From JBALVO01 sp036961445 (GTDB lineage Bacteria; Pseudomonadota; Gammaproteobacteria; Pseudomonadales; Halieaceae): a stretch of DNA of 19,789 nt. Below the pieces are notes generated by a model. The model saw only the letters and a list, made by a program, of their open reading frames with translations, made no database searches and was not told the DNA's origin. The stretch lies in contig JBALVO010000065.1 in the NCBI GenBank assembly GCA_036961445.1, forward strand, positions 1-19,789, given 5' to 3'. The position numbers and the translations under genes are program-made. Shown here in pieces: positions 1 to 6,818 of the stretch (position 1 is its first letter; each line of letters opens with the position of its first letter).

Positions 1-17
1 GTCGATTGTGCTTTCAT
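1..17 (-). CDS. Possible start of a truncated gene at the left edge
   Basis: On the minus strand an ATG (positions 17-15) is followed by AAA GCA CAA TCG before the window ends, giving M-K-A-Q-S. A purine-rich AGAGAG lies a few bases upstream of the ATG, at a suitable distance for ribosome binding. The ATG is about 30 bases downstream of the DUF1254 lipoprotein stop on the same strand, so it would continue that operon. With five codons visible no function can be assigned, and it may not be a gene. Confidence 0.3.
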
Positions 18-46
18 ATCTGACTCTCTTTTGATTAATGTGTGTT

Positions 47-1546
47 CTATTTGATTTTCTCGACATCCGGGAGACTCCAGGACTTATCGAATAGGGGCTC
101 TTGCGGCCCGTAAAGGCGTAACACGATCCAGAAGGCTTCCCTCGTGGGAATCCAGTTCGACTCCTGCCCCTCTGGTGCGATGGGGGCGAAGTAGAGATCC
201 ACCGAGCCATCGGCGTTGACTTGCAGGCTGTCCTTATCAAGCGATGAAATGCCAACGCGCTCCGAACCTACGATGAAACCATGCGTTGCAAAGCTATACG
301 CAATAGCCGACCAGAAATCGCCGGCTGGCGTGTCTGCTGGAACATTCATCTTGTAGGTGGATTCTCCGTCGAACAAGTTGCCTTCGCTATCGAAGAGACT
401 GGTGAGATAGAAGCTGCCGCCTCCCAGCGCCTTGGGCATGAACGTGGCGTAGTGGTAAAGGTTAGTGCGCTCGTCAATAAGCATGCGATCTTCGGTCACG
501 AACGGCCATCCGGCCTTTGCCTGCTCCGGCGACAGGTTGAAATTCGACCATTGAGTGCCTTCGATGTAATTGCTGAATGCCTTCCTCACAAACAGATCCT
601 GCATGTAGTCATAGGCGTCTTTTATCGCCAGCTCGAGAATTTCCTGCGTCCTCGCATCGGGATTAAACGCCTTGCCTTTCTCAATACCGATAGAGGAGAG
701 AATACCCATCATCGCCAGATCACGTTCCAGTACCGGTTCCTCGTTGATCGTGGCAGCCATGTCGTAAAAGAACGAAATGTCGTACTTCGGTAGCGTGTCC
801 CACGCATTGGAGTAGGCATCGATGAAGTTCGTCGGCGGTGGATTTGATGCCTCACTTAAGCGATAGAGCTTCAGTGTCTTGGCGTAGGCCACCTGGTCCT
901 CCATCGTCGCGCCTGGCTCTGCTACGGGTCGCAATGCGATGTGAACTGCATAGCTATACGGACGAAAGACGAGGTAGCCTTCCGGCACCTCCCCTTTGTA
1001 TCCGGGCGGTAGAAGCAAGAACTTTCCGCCCTTACCTTTGTCTGCACCAGCAGGTCCGACATCCGTGAAAGGGTAATCCCAGACGTCGACTAAGGAGCCA
1101 AAAAACCTGGCCTTGTCCGATGCGCCCGGCACCTCGAGAACCAAGGGGCCGTCCTTGGTATTCAGTGACGCAATTACATAAGGGACCTGATTATTCGCTG
1201 TCAGGAAGCCGTGCCGTGACTCCATGGGCTTGGAGAAATAGATAATATCGTTCCAGTCGCCGCCGAGATCACTACGAGCAGCCAAAAGTAATCCACGCGT
1301 GCCTTCAATTGGCATTCCCCACACTGCTGCTTCAATCGCGCGGCGGTGAATCATCTTTTCATGTGGGTTCATCACCGGGGCCTGTGACTGAACCTGCGAC
1401 TGCACAGCGGGTGCCGCCGATGAGCTCCGATCACTTTGACACGCGCTTATTCCAGCGAGCATCGCCAGTGACAAAACCGCCGTCGAAAAAAGCGCGCCAT
1501 GTTTCTTAATGACGTTCGAGCCTACTCTTATTGATAACTTATCCAT
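47..1546 (-). CDS. DUF1254/DUF1214 domain lipoprotein
   Basis: A 499-residue protein. The N-terminus has basic residues, a hydrophobic stretch (about 18-32) and a lipobox Ile-Ser-Ala-Cys ending at Cys36. The residue after Cys is Gln, not Asp, so outer-membrane sorting is expected. The DUF1254 part spans roughly residues 70-230 (the AVWGMP and DVGPAGADKGKGGK stretches are typical). The DUF1214 part spans roughly 365-495 (PADTPAGDFWSAIAYS, NADGSVDLYF, NWIPTREAFWIVLRLYGP). The biochemical function of this family is not established to my knowledge. It is the last complete gene of the minus-strand porin block, 134 bases after the DUF389 gene. It is clearly paralogous to the DUF1254 protein at 12853-14328, with the same order of conserved blocks. 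The ATG at 1546 has a GGA about 9 bases upstream. Family assignment is firm; role unknown. Confidence 0.9.
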   Translation of the reverse strand: MDKLSIRVGSNVIKKHGALFSTAVLSLAMLAGISACQSDRSSSAAPAVQSQVQSQAPVMNPHEKMIHRRAIEAAVWGMPIEGTRGLLLAARSDLGGDWNDIIYFSKPMESRHGFLTANNQVPYVIASLNTKDGPLVLEVPGASDKARFFGSLVDVWDYPFTDVGPAGADKGKGGKFLLLPPGYKGEVPEGYLVFRPYSYAVHIALRPVAEPGATMEDQVAYAKTLKLYRLSEASNPPPTNFIDAYSNAWDTLPKYDISFFYDMAATINEEPVLERDLAMMGILSSIGIEKGKAFNPDARTQEILELAIKDAYDYMQDLFVRKAFSNYIEGTQWSNFNLSPEQAKAGWPFVTEDRMLIDERTNLYHYATFMPKALGGGSFYLTSLFDSEGNLFDGESTYKMNVPADTPAGDFWSAIAYSFATHGFIVGSERVGISSLDKDSLQVNADGSVDLYFAPIAPEGQESNWIPTREAFWIVLRLYGPQEPLFDKSWSLPDVEKIK

Positions 1547-1680
1547 GCTATTTTTCCAGTGAATGTTGATTTCAAGTTTTATAGATGCCCGCTACTCCCC
1601 AAGCACCTCAAGTAATACTTCGCCAGCCGCACCAGAAGGTGGTTTCGTTCCAACGGCAGTGGCAAGTGTCGTTGTAAATT

Positions 1681-2730
1681 CTATTGTTCAGCCACTGTGG
1701 CAACATCGGCACTGCGCACTATGGTCTCAGGAATAATGCTGAACTCCAGAACGACCGGCATCTCGATCAGTTTAGACATATTGTCCCGAATTGAATCCAC
1801 AACGTCCTGACTCAAGACGCCCTGCGCCGCAACCAGATCAGCCCGAACGAATGCCATGCCTTGCTTAAGACGTATGCTCAGGTTGCTAAATCGCACATCA
1901 CGATCCGCCAGCACCAACTCTTGTGTTTTAACCGTCAAACTGCGATGCACCAGATTGCGCACCAACAGGTTATCCATGCTGACCCCCAATGGCGGGATGA
2001 CCAACAACAAACAACTACCAATAATAACCAACGCAACGAGTGCAGAGGCGTGACGGCGGAAGTACTGCAAAAAGAAAATCAGACTGGCTGACAGCACGAT
2101 GCCAAATATATTCGTAAGATAAAGCAGGAATGGCCCGCGGGCACTCACAGTTCCCATTGCAAAACCAATATCAGTACCGGATTTTTGTCCGAGTGACAGC
2201 GCGACTCCTACCGTACACAACGGCGGCACCAGGGCGACAGCAATGGCAATGCCGGCAAGCGCCGAAGATACACCTGGTCGCGTGTATGCAAATGCAGCGG
2301 CAGCGCCTGCTGCAACAGCAATACCCAAATCAAGAAGACTGGGGCTCATGCGCGCGATCAATTCCGAACCAGCCAGCTTCCAGCCAATGAGCTCAGAAAC
2401 AAGAAAAGCCATAGTGATAATCACTATAGTGCCAATGACAATCGTTAACAGTGAGCGAAAAATAAGCACCCTGTTAGCTTCGATACCGCCAAAAGCCAAC
2501 GAAATAATAGGGTTCATAAGTGGCGCAACGATCATGGCCCCTATGATCACCGCAGCACTATTGGACAACAGGCCAAATGTTGCAATGACACCAGATGCCG
2601 CCAACATAAAGAAAAAACCGAACGATGGAACCGAGCGTTGCTCAACCGTCTCTTTTACATCACTAACCAAAACGGGCTCTTCAATCAGATGACGCCAATC
2701 GCCAAAGAGACTCACCATTGCTTTATTCAT
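1681..2730 (-). CDS. DUF389 family integral membrane protein
   Basis: A 349-residue inner-membrane protein. After a cytosolic start, about seven hydrophobic segments follow (roughly residues 36-55, 58-80, 92-114, 133-150, 155-178, 198-220 and 226-247). Then comes a soluble C-terminal domain of about 100 residues. The segment GAMIVAPLMNPIISLAFG (about 64-81) is the hallmark of the DUF389 family (a TIGR00341-like hydrophobic domain), whose function is not known. It lies 116 bases downstream of the porin gene and in the same direction, so co-transcription is likely. No strong ribosome site is visible before the ATG (GGTG about 11 bases upstream). A transport or membrane-stress role in this locus would be speculation. 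Confidence 0.88.
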   Translation of the reverse strand: MNKAMVSLFGDWRHLIEEPVLVSDVKETVEQRSVPSFGFFFMLAASGVIATFGLLSNSAAVIIGAMIVAPLMNPIISLAFGGIEANRVLIFRSLLTIVIGTIVIITMAFLVSELIGWKLAGSELIARMSPSLLDLGIAVAAGAAAAFAYTRPGVSSALAGIAIAVALVPPLCTVGVALSLGQKSGTDIGFAMGTVSARGPFLLYLTNIFGIVLSASLIFFLQYFRRHASALVALVIIGSCLLLVIPPLGVSMDNLLVRNLVHRSLTVKTQELVLADRDVRFSNLSIRLKQGMAFVRADLVAAQGVLSQDVVDSIRDNMSKLIEMPVVLEFSIIPETIVRSADVATVAEQ

Positions 2731-2846
2731 GCTTAATTCACCATAGGGTTGGGTTCATGTCCGGACGAGAGTTGAGAACTGCTGCTCGACCCACTGGGTG
2801 CCATAGCATGGAAATCCAGACGCATGCCAAAGGTCTCACTGACGAA

Positions 2847-4526
2847 TTAATTCAGCATAAGCGTCAATCGACCGGAAATTCCGCTGCTATCGCCCTCGAC
2901 ACCAAATCGGTCGAGAATGCTGTAACGATAGTTCACAGAAAAACTGAATGCAGGGGTCAGCCACCAGTTGACACCGAGGGAGTATATATCGAGTTCGCCT
3001 CCATCGAGATCTGCATCGCTGAAATCTGCCATTGAGTAACGGGCTGCCAATTCCCAGGTGCCCCAACCAAACTGGTTGACCGAGCGGGCGACCTGCAAGG
3101 GGCGGAAAACCCCGCTGCGGCGGTTGTACTCGCGCCTTTCTCCAGTAAGCGTATAGGCGGCCTGAATGTAAAAGCTGGAGAGACCGGGGTTATCCAGGGC
3201 GGGCGCTTCGATGTCCTGAAACGAATATTCGCCCATCAGCCACAGCGGACCCCTGCGCCAGGAGGCCTCAAGGTTATAGGTGTATGCCCCGTCCGCCAGG
3301 AAGGCGCCCGTGTCGATGAAGTTAGGCGCCAGATTGAATTCGGGCTCGCTGAGGTATTGCAGCCCCGCAGCGGCGTCGGTATAGCGAAGGCCCAGACCCA
3401 GATGCACCAGGTCGCTAGTCTCTTCCGACTCATAGGGCACAGCGGTAACTCTAGCGACGTAATTCTTGGGACTTTCACGAAAACCAACACTGGCATCCGG
3501 ATCAAGACCAGGCCTGAAGGCGGAAACAGCCCAGCTCGCATCACGATTGAAAGCGTTGCCGCTCCACACCACCCCGGTATTCCGAGCGGGCAGCAAGGCG
3601 TCTGATGCCGCGGTCCGCTCTTGCATAGGCATATTGACCAATGTCAGAAGACGCTCCATGGATATCGGTTCCTTTTGCTTGCCAATACTGAGCGTGCTGC
3701 CTCCAAAGGCCGGCACATCAAAGCGCCAGTCATTCCATGAAAAATCGTCAATATCTTCAACTTCCACACCCTTGTCGAACGCATTGGTCGCTGCGGAGAT
3801 CGAGTAGAGTACGGGAAACGGGAATTTCAGGCTGCCAACCAGCCCAAAGCGCAATGCCCGGATTTCGCCCTCTTCGAACTCCTTCAAGTCACCTACCTGT
3901 GCTTCGCTTTTTTCGTCTTGTGTTGGCCAATACTGTCGATCAACAACGACAGCTCCAATGAAGGCACCAGAGGCCCACGCTGTATCGAATCGGTTCCACT
4001 TGTTTCTGTTGCGGTACGCCACGGGGAGTGAAACCGGTGGAGGTGTATAGGCAAACCAGCCTCCCTGCTTGGCTTTCGTGGCAGGTTCCGGCGTAACGAT
4101 ACGCTCAAGATTGTTGCGTACTATTTTTCCCTGGTGCATGGCGAAACTGGTGTGGACAGCCGTATCAAGAAGGACTTCGAAATTCACCCGCGGATCACTG
4201 CTCAGGATCATAAAGCTGGGAGCCTCTCCTAGATTCAGCTCTCCCATGACTACGCCATCATTTGCATCCAGCACTGTTTCAGATTTTTCGGCCGTCAAGG
4301 TATCCTGCGTAATTAAATCCAGTTTGTGGTCATGAATTCTAAGACTGACCTTCACGTCCTCCACCTCGCCGGAACGGTCAATCAGCACCACATTCTCGAT
4401 TACTATGTTCCCGCCCAAGGGATTGGCGACGAGATATCGCTGGCTATAAGCTGCGTGGGAAATACACAGCAAAAGTATCGGAAGGCAGATGAAACTAATT
4501 TTCTGGTGTATCTTTGAAAGTCTCAG
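2847..4526 (-). CDS. OprO/OprP-like outer-membrane porin with N-terminal extension
   Basis: This is a phosphate-selective-porin-type protein. The C-terminal two thirds alternate polar and aromatic strands typical of OprO/OprP (for example LSIGKQKEPISMERL, YSLGVNWWLTPAFSFSVNYRYS near the end). About 120 residues after the signal peptide form a separate beta-rich stretch before the barrel. There is no in-frame ATG. A TTG at 4472 would start in the middle of a signal peptide. In-frame codons upstream of it encode RLSKIHQKISFICLPIL, a proper n- and h-region, so I place the start at the CTG 4526-4524. That CTG has GGGAG 7 bases upstream, giving 559 residues and a cleavage site near Ala-Tyr-Ser/Gln. 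The frame is closed upstream by the TAG stop of the barrel gene (4563-4565). An out-of-frame 11-codon ATG ORF (4558-4523) ends overlapping the CTG. Product call firm; start uncertain. The substrate is probably an anion or small polar compound. Confidence 0.85.
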   Translation of the reverse strand: MRLSKIHQKISFICLPILLLCISHAAYSQRYLVANPLGGNIVIENVVLIDRSGEVEDVKVSLRIHDHKLDLITQDTLTAEKSETVLDANDGVVMGELNLGEAPSFMILSSDPRVNFEVLLDTAVHTSFAMHQGKIVRNNLERIVTPEPATKAKQGGWFAYTPPPVSLPVAYRNRNKWNRFDTAWASGAFIGAVVVDRQYWPTQDEKSEAQVGDLKEFEEGEIRALRFGLVGSLKFPFPVLYSISAATNAFDKGVEVEDIDDFSWNDWRFDVPAFGGSTLSIGKQKEPISMERLLTLVNMPMQERTAASDALLPARNTGVVWSGNAFNRDASWAVSAFRPGLDPDASVGFRESPKNYVARVTAVPYESEETSDLVHLGLGLRYTDAAAGLQYLSEPEFNLAPNFIDTGAFLADGAYTYNLEASWRRGPLWLMGEYSFQDIEAPALDNPGLSSFYIQAAYTLTGERREYNRRSGVFRPLQVARSVNQFGWGTWELAARYSMADFSDADLDGGELDIYSLGVNWWLTPAFSFSVNYRYSILDRFGVEGDSSGISGRLTLMLN

Positions 4527-4562
4527 AGCCGAGCTCCCAAATAATCGTGATGCTCCATTTTG

Positions 4563-5339
4563 CTAAAAACGGAACTTGACCCCAAGCATGGGTCCGCTGA
4601 AGCCGAGGTCCTCGAAAGTGTCACCATTGTCAGTCTCCCACTCGAGGCGGCGGTAGCCCGCAACTGCATCCAGGTCTCCCACCCTGTAGCCGACTCCGGG
4701 CCATACCTGCCAGGTCAACTCACTGTCTCCGGCACCGATATCTGCGTAAAAGGACAGATACCAACTGTGATTGAGATTAATTAGTGCCTGGAACCCCAAA
4801 ATGCCGTCCAGGGAGTAATCGGAATCAGCATATGTGGTCTTTTCCGAGTCGATAACAGCATCGAAATCTACATCCATGTAGCCGTAGCGCGCACCGGCTA
4901 GTAAATCCAGTTGAGACTTCTCTCCTTCAACGACACGATAGGCAGCGCCAAAAGTCGATATAAAGCCTTTCAGTTTCACGTTGGTATCAATCTTTTGCGG
5001 CAGCCCGATAAGATTTGCGGTGGTATTGGTGTCCTGCTGAATGGTCAGATAGATAATGTCTGCTATCAACGTCCACTTGCCATGTTGAGCCGCTACTACA
5101 CCCATAACTCCGCCATCAAGATCCTTGGCGATGTCAGTGAAGGAAATATCGAGATCATCACCTTCAGCAGAGGTCCCATCCACTCCGGCAGCCCAGAGGT
5201 AAGCAGAACCACCAATTACCCAGTGGTCTTCCCCGGAGTCGGTTTTGGCCATGGCAGGTAAAGCTGTCAACAAATAGCAAAGCAAAACAAAAACGGGTCG
5301 GTTGGTTGTGAGCTCAGTTAAGTTCTTGATTGCTTGCAC
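4563..5339 (-). CDS. Outer-membrane beta-barrel protein
   Basis: A 258-residue exported protein. Residues 1-31 form a signal peptide (Asn-rich n-region, hydrophobic 16-28, cleavage after Pro-Ala-Met-Ala). The mature part alternates strand-like segments (HWVIGGSAYLWAAGVDGTSA, GKWTLIADIIYLTIQQ, WYLSFYADIGAGDSELTWQV) and ends in GVKFRF. A terminal Phe is the usual signal for outer-membrane barrel assembly. The size suggests an 8-10 strand barrel. The start is a GTG with only a weak AGG nearby, and no in-frame ATG lies before the signal peptide. It is first in the minus-strand block, followed directly by the porin in the same frame after a single TAG. It is preceded by the conserved regulatory element at 5497-5548. 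It could be a channel or a structural barrel; I cannot name a substrate. Confidence 0.75.
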   Translation of the reverse strand: MQAIKNLTELTTNRPVFVLLCYLLTALPAMAKTDSGEDHWVIGGSAYLWAAGVDGTSAEGDDLDISFTDIAKDLDGGVMGVVAAQHGKWTLIADIIYLTIQQDTNTTANLIGLPQKIDTNVKLKGFISTFGAAYRVVEGEKSQLDLLAGARYGYMDVDFDAVIDSEKTTYADSDYSLDGILGFQALINLNHSWYLSFYADIGAGDSELTWQVWPGVGYRVGDLDAVAGYRRLEWETDNGDTFEDLGFSGPMLGVKFRF

Positions 5340-5496
5340 CTGTCAGAAATAGTTAATCGGATTATGTTGAACGTTTAGTTTCGGCCGACGTTAGGTCTTG
5401 ACCAGTTGGCCCGAGTTAATGCACCGAACATTCCTGTCACGTCAACAGATAAACTCACGCGTAAGGAGCTTCGACGTTGGATCGGTTCCCGGTTAA

Positions 5497-5548
5497 ATTA
5501 CAGTGAAACGCTCTACAGGATATGATAAATAGCGTCTATAGCGTGATA
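5497..5548 (-). promoter_or_regulatory. Conserved bipartite element, copy 1 (promoter of outer-membrane block)
   Basis: Read toward the barrel/porin genes (minus strand), TATCACGCTAT (5548-5538) is followed by GACGCTATTTATCA (5536-5523). After 19 bases comes CTGTAAT (5503-5497). The same two parts with the same 19-base gap occur at 19735-19786, and the GACGCTATTTATCA core is identical at 6709-6722. ACGCTAT is repeated twice with a 9-base period. I infer an AraC-type activator site beside the -35 region, with TGTAAT as a probable -10. This would give a leader of about 150 bases before the GTG at 5339. Between this element and that GTG I see no gene. Confidence 0.65.
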
Positions 5549-5579
5549 TATGGCGACAGCACCCAGAGGTCGGGGCCAT

Positions 5580-5606
5580 GAGATTTCACCGGCTCGTTGA
5601 AGTCTC
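5580..5606. other. Inverted repeat downstream of the regulator gene
   Basis: GAGATTTCA (5580-5588) and TGAAGTCTC (5598-5606) can pair over 9 positions with one G-U or A-C-type mismatch, around a 9-base loop. It lies 24 bases after the stop of the AraC-type gene. No T-run follows on the minus strand, so it is not a standard intrinsic terminator. It could protect or end the regulator transcript, or be chance. Confidence 0.25.
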
Positions 5607-5629
5607 TGACTACGAATGGCGTGACCGCA

Positions 5630-6628
5630 TTACCTCGAGTGCTGATTGCGCCATTGGTTGGGAGACAGTCCAGTCGCCTTCTTAAAAGCGCGTGAGAACA
5701 CGCTTTGTTCACTATAATCTAACAGCTCAGACAAGCGGGTTACACTGATTTCGGAGTCCGCCAGATGATGCTTGGCTACACTCAGCCTGACTGTATCAAG
5801 AAGTTGCTGATAGGAGGTGTTATTGGCTTTCAGTCGGCGCTGAAGTGTACGCCTGTCGAAAGGAAAGAAGTCAGCGATTATGTCTATCGAGCAATCTCCA
5901 GCCAGGAGTAGCTTATGCATTAAGTCCTGTACCTCTTCGACCAGGCTCAACCGCTTGCCGCTCGTTGCTTGAATGACCTGTTGCTCCAGGGTCTGTTGTA
6001 AATAACTATCCCGGTAGGGTAAGGGAAGGTTGAGCAAGTCGGCGTCAAATTCAATCCCGTTGAACTCAGCATCAAAATCGACTGGTGCACGCAACAAGCG
6101 ACGCACCGGCAATGGGTCAGCGGGCGCTCGAAAGCTAAAATAATAACGCCGGGCCTGCCACTTATTGCCGGAAATATAGCGCATCAACCGCCGGACTTGC
6201 ATCACGGTCAGGTAGGTGGCTTGCCTTGTGTCACCCGGTAAATCATCTTTGAACTCAATTCGGAGATAGGCTGACTGACTGACGCTTGTGAGCGCCCAGT
6301 TGAGACCGGTTGTTTGTATATCTGAATGCTGTTCAAAAAACTGTACCGCTTTGCGTAGTGATTCGGCAGCGCGCATTGTCGGCCCAAGAACACCCATGAA
6401 AATCTCTGGCTGCTGTGCGGCCAGTAGCAACCCGAAATACTCACAATCCGTTTGTCTGGAGGCTAAATTGAGCAATTCGATGACTTTGCCCGTGGGTAAT
6501 AAGTTGTTCGGGTTCGCCAGGTCATCGGCTTTGAAGCCAAACGCCTCCAACAACACCGCGGATTCGCCTCCCAGAGACGAAACGACCTCCTTAAACCCCG
6601 TAAAGGCATTGCTCGTTGTTAAATACAT
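5630..6628 (-). CDS. AraC-family transcriptional regulator (OruR/Arabinose_bd type)
   Basis: A 332-residue DNA-binding regulator. The N-terminal about 200 residues match the 'arabinose-binding domain of AraC-type regulator' class seen in OruR-like proteins (MGVLGPTMRAAESLRKAVQF near 78-97). The C-terminal AraC domain carries two helix-turn-helix units at about 247-266 (CSIDIIADFFPFDRRTLQRR) and 294-316 (ISVTRLSELLDYSEQSVFSR). It ends in the family signature FKKATGLSPNQWR. The ATG at 6628 has GGAG 5 bases upstream. It is divergent from the acyl-CoA ligase block and upstream of the outer-membrane block. The repeated element at three promoters (5497-5548, 6709-6751, 19735-19786) makes it the obvious candidate regulator of all three, and of itself. 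The effector is unknown, probably a pathway substrate or CoA intermediate. Confidence 0.93.
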   Translation of the reverse strand: MYLTTSNAFTGFKEVVSSLGGESAVLLEAFGFKADDLANPNNLLPTGKVIELLNLASRQTDCEYFGLLLAAQQPEIFMGVLGPTMRAAESLRKAVQFFEQHSDIQTTGLNWALTSVSQSAYLRIEFKDDLPGDTRQATYLTVMQVRRLMRYISGNKWQARRYYFSFRAPADPLPVRRLLRAPVDFDAEFNGIEFDADLLNLPLPYRDSYLQQTLEQQVIQATSGKRLSLVEEVQDLMHKLLLAGDCSIDIIADFFPFDRRTLQRRLKANNTSYQQLLDTVRLSVAKHHLADSEISVTRLSELLDYSEQSVFSRAFKKATGLSPNQWRNQHSR

Positions 6629-6708
6629 TCTGGCTCCAGAAAAACCCTTTTCACCACAGGAAAGCCCAATCTTGATTAACGTTTTGTTGTCGTTAGTGAT
6701 CCCATACT

Positions 6709-6751
6709 GACGCTATTTATCACGCTATTGTCGCGCAATGTCAACAGTAAT
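6709..6751 (+). promoter_or_regulatory. Conserved bipartite element, copy 2 (divergent regulator/ligase promoter)
   Basis: GACGCTATTTATCA (6709-6722) is identical over 14 bases to copy 1. TATCACGCTAT (6718-6728) is also an exact 11-base match, but here the two motifs overlap in swapped order, so TGACGCTAT and TCACGCTAT form a direct repeat with a 12-base period. AGTAAT (6746-6751) plays the part of the -10, 22 bases from the core instead of 19. The element lies 80 bases upstream of the regulator ATG and about 70-100 bases upstream of the ligase start, so it could serve both directions. The gap 6629-6773 holds no gene. Confidence 0.6.
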
Positions 6752-6818
6752 CGCCAAATAGCGGGTAACTTTAGTGAGTCGAAAACTTATGGGTAGGCAG
6801 TGGCAACTGCAATCAACG

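Noticed and set aside
281..793. 170-residue open frame on the plus strand opposite the DUF1254 lipoprotein gene
   Set aside because: No ribosome site, no recognisable family, and entirely antisense to a strongly supported gene.
2411..2427. Perfect 8+1+8 palindrome ATAGTGATAATCACTAT
   Set aside because: It lies inside the DUF389 coding frame, encoding a hydrophobic Ile-Val-Ile-Ile-Thr-Met run, has no second copy that I can see, and is not near a start. Probably chance.
4563..5339. Fusion of barrel protein and porin by readthrough of the single TAG
   Set aside because: The porin has its own complete signal-peptide sequence after the stop, and the barrel ends in a canonical terminal Phe, so two separate proteins are much more likely.
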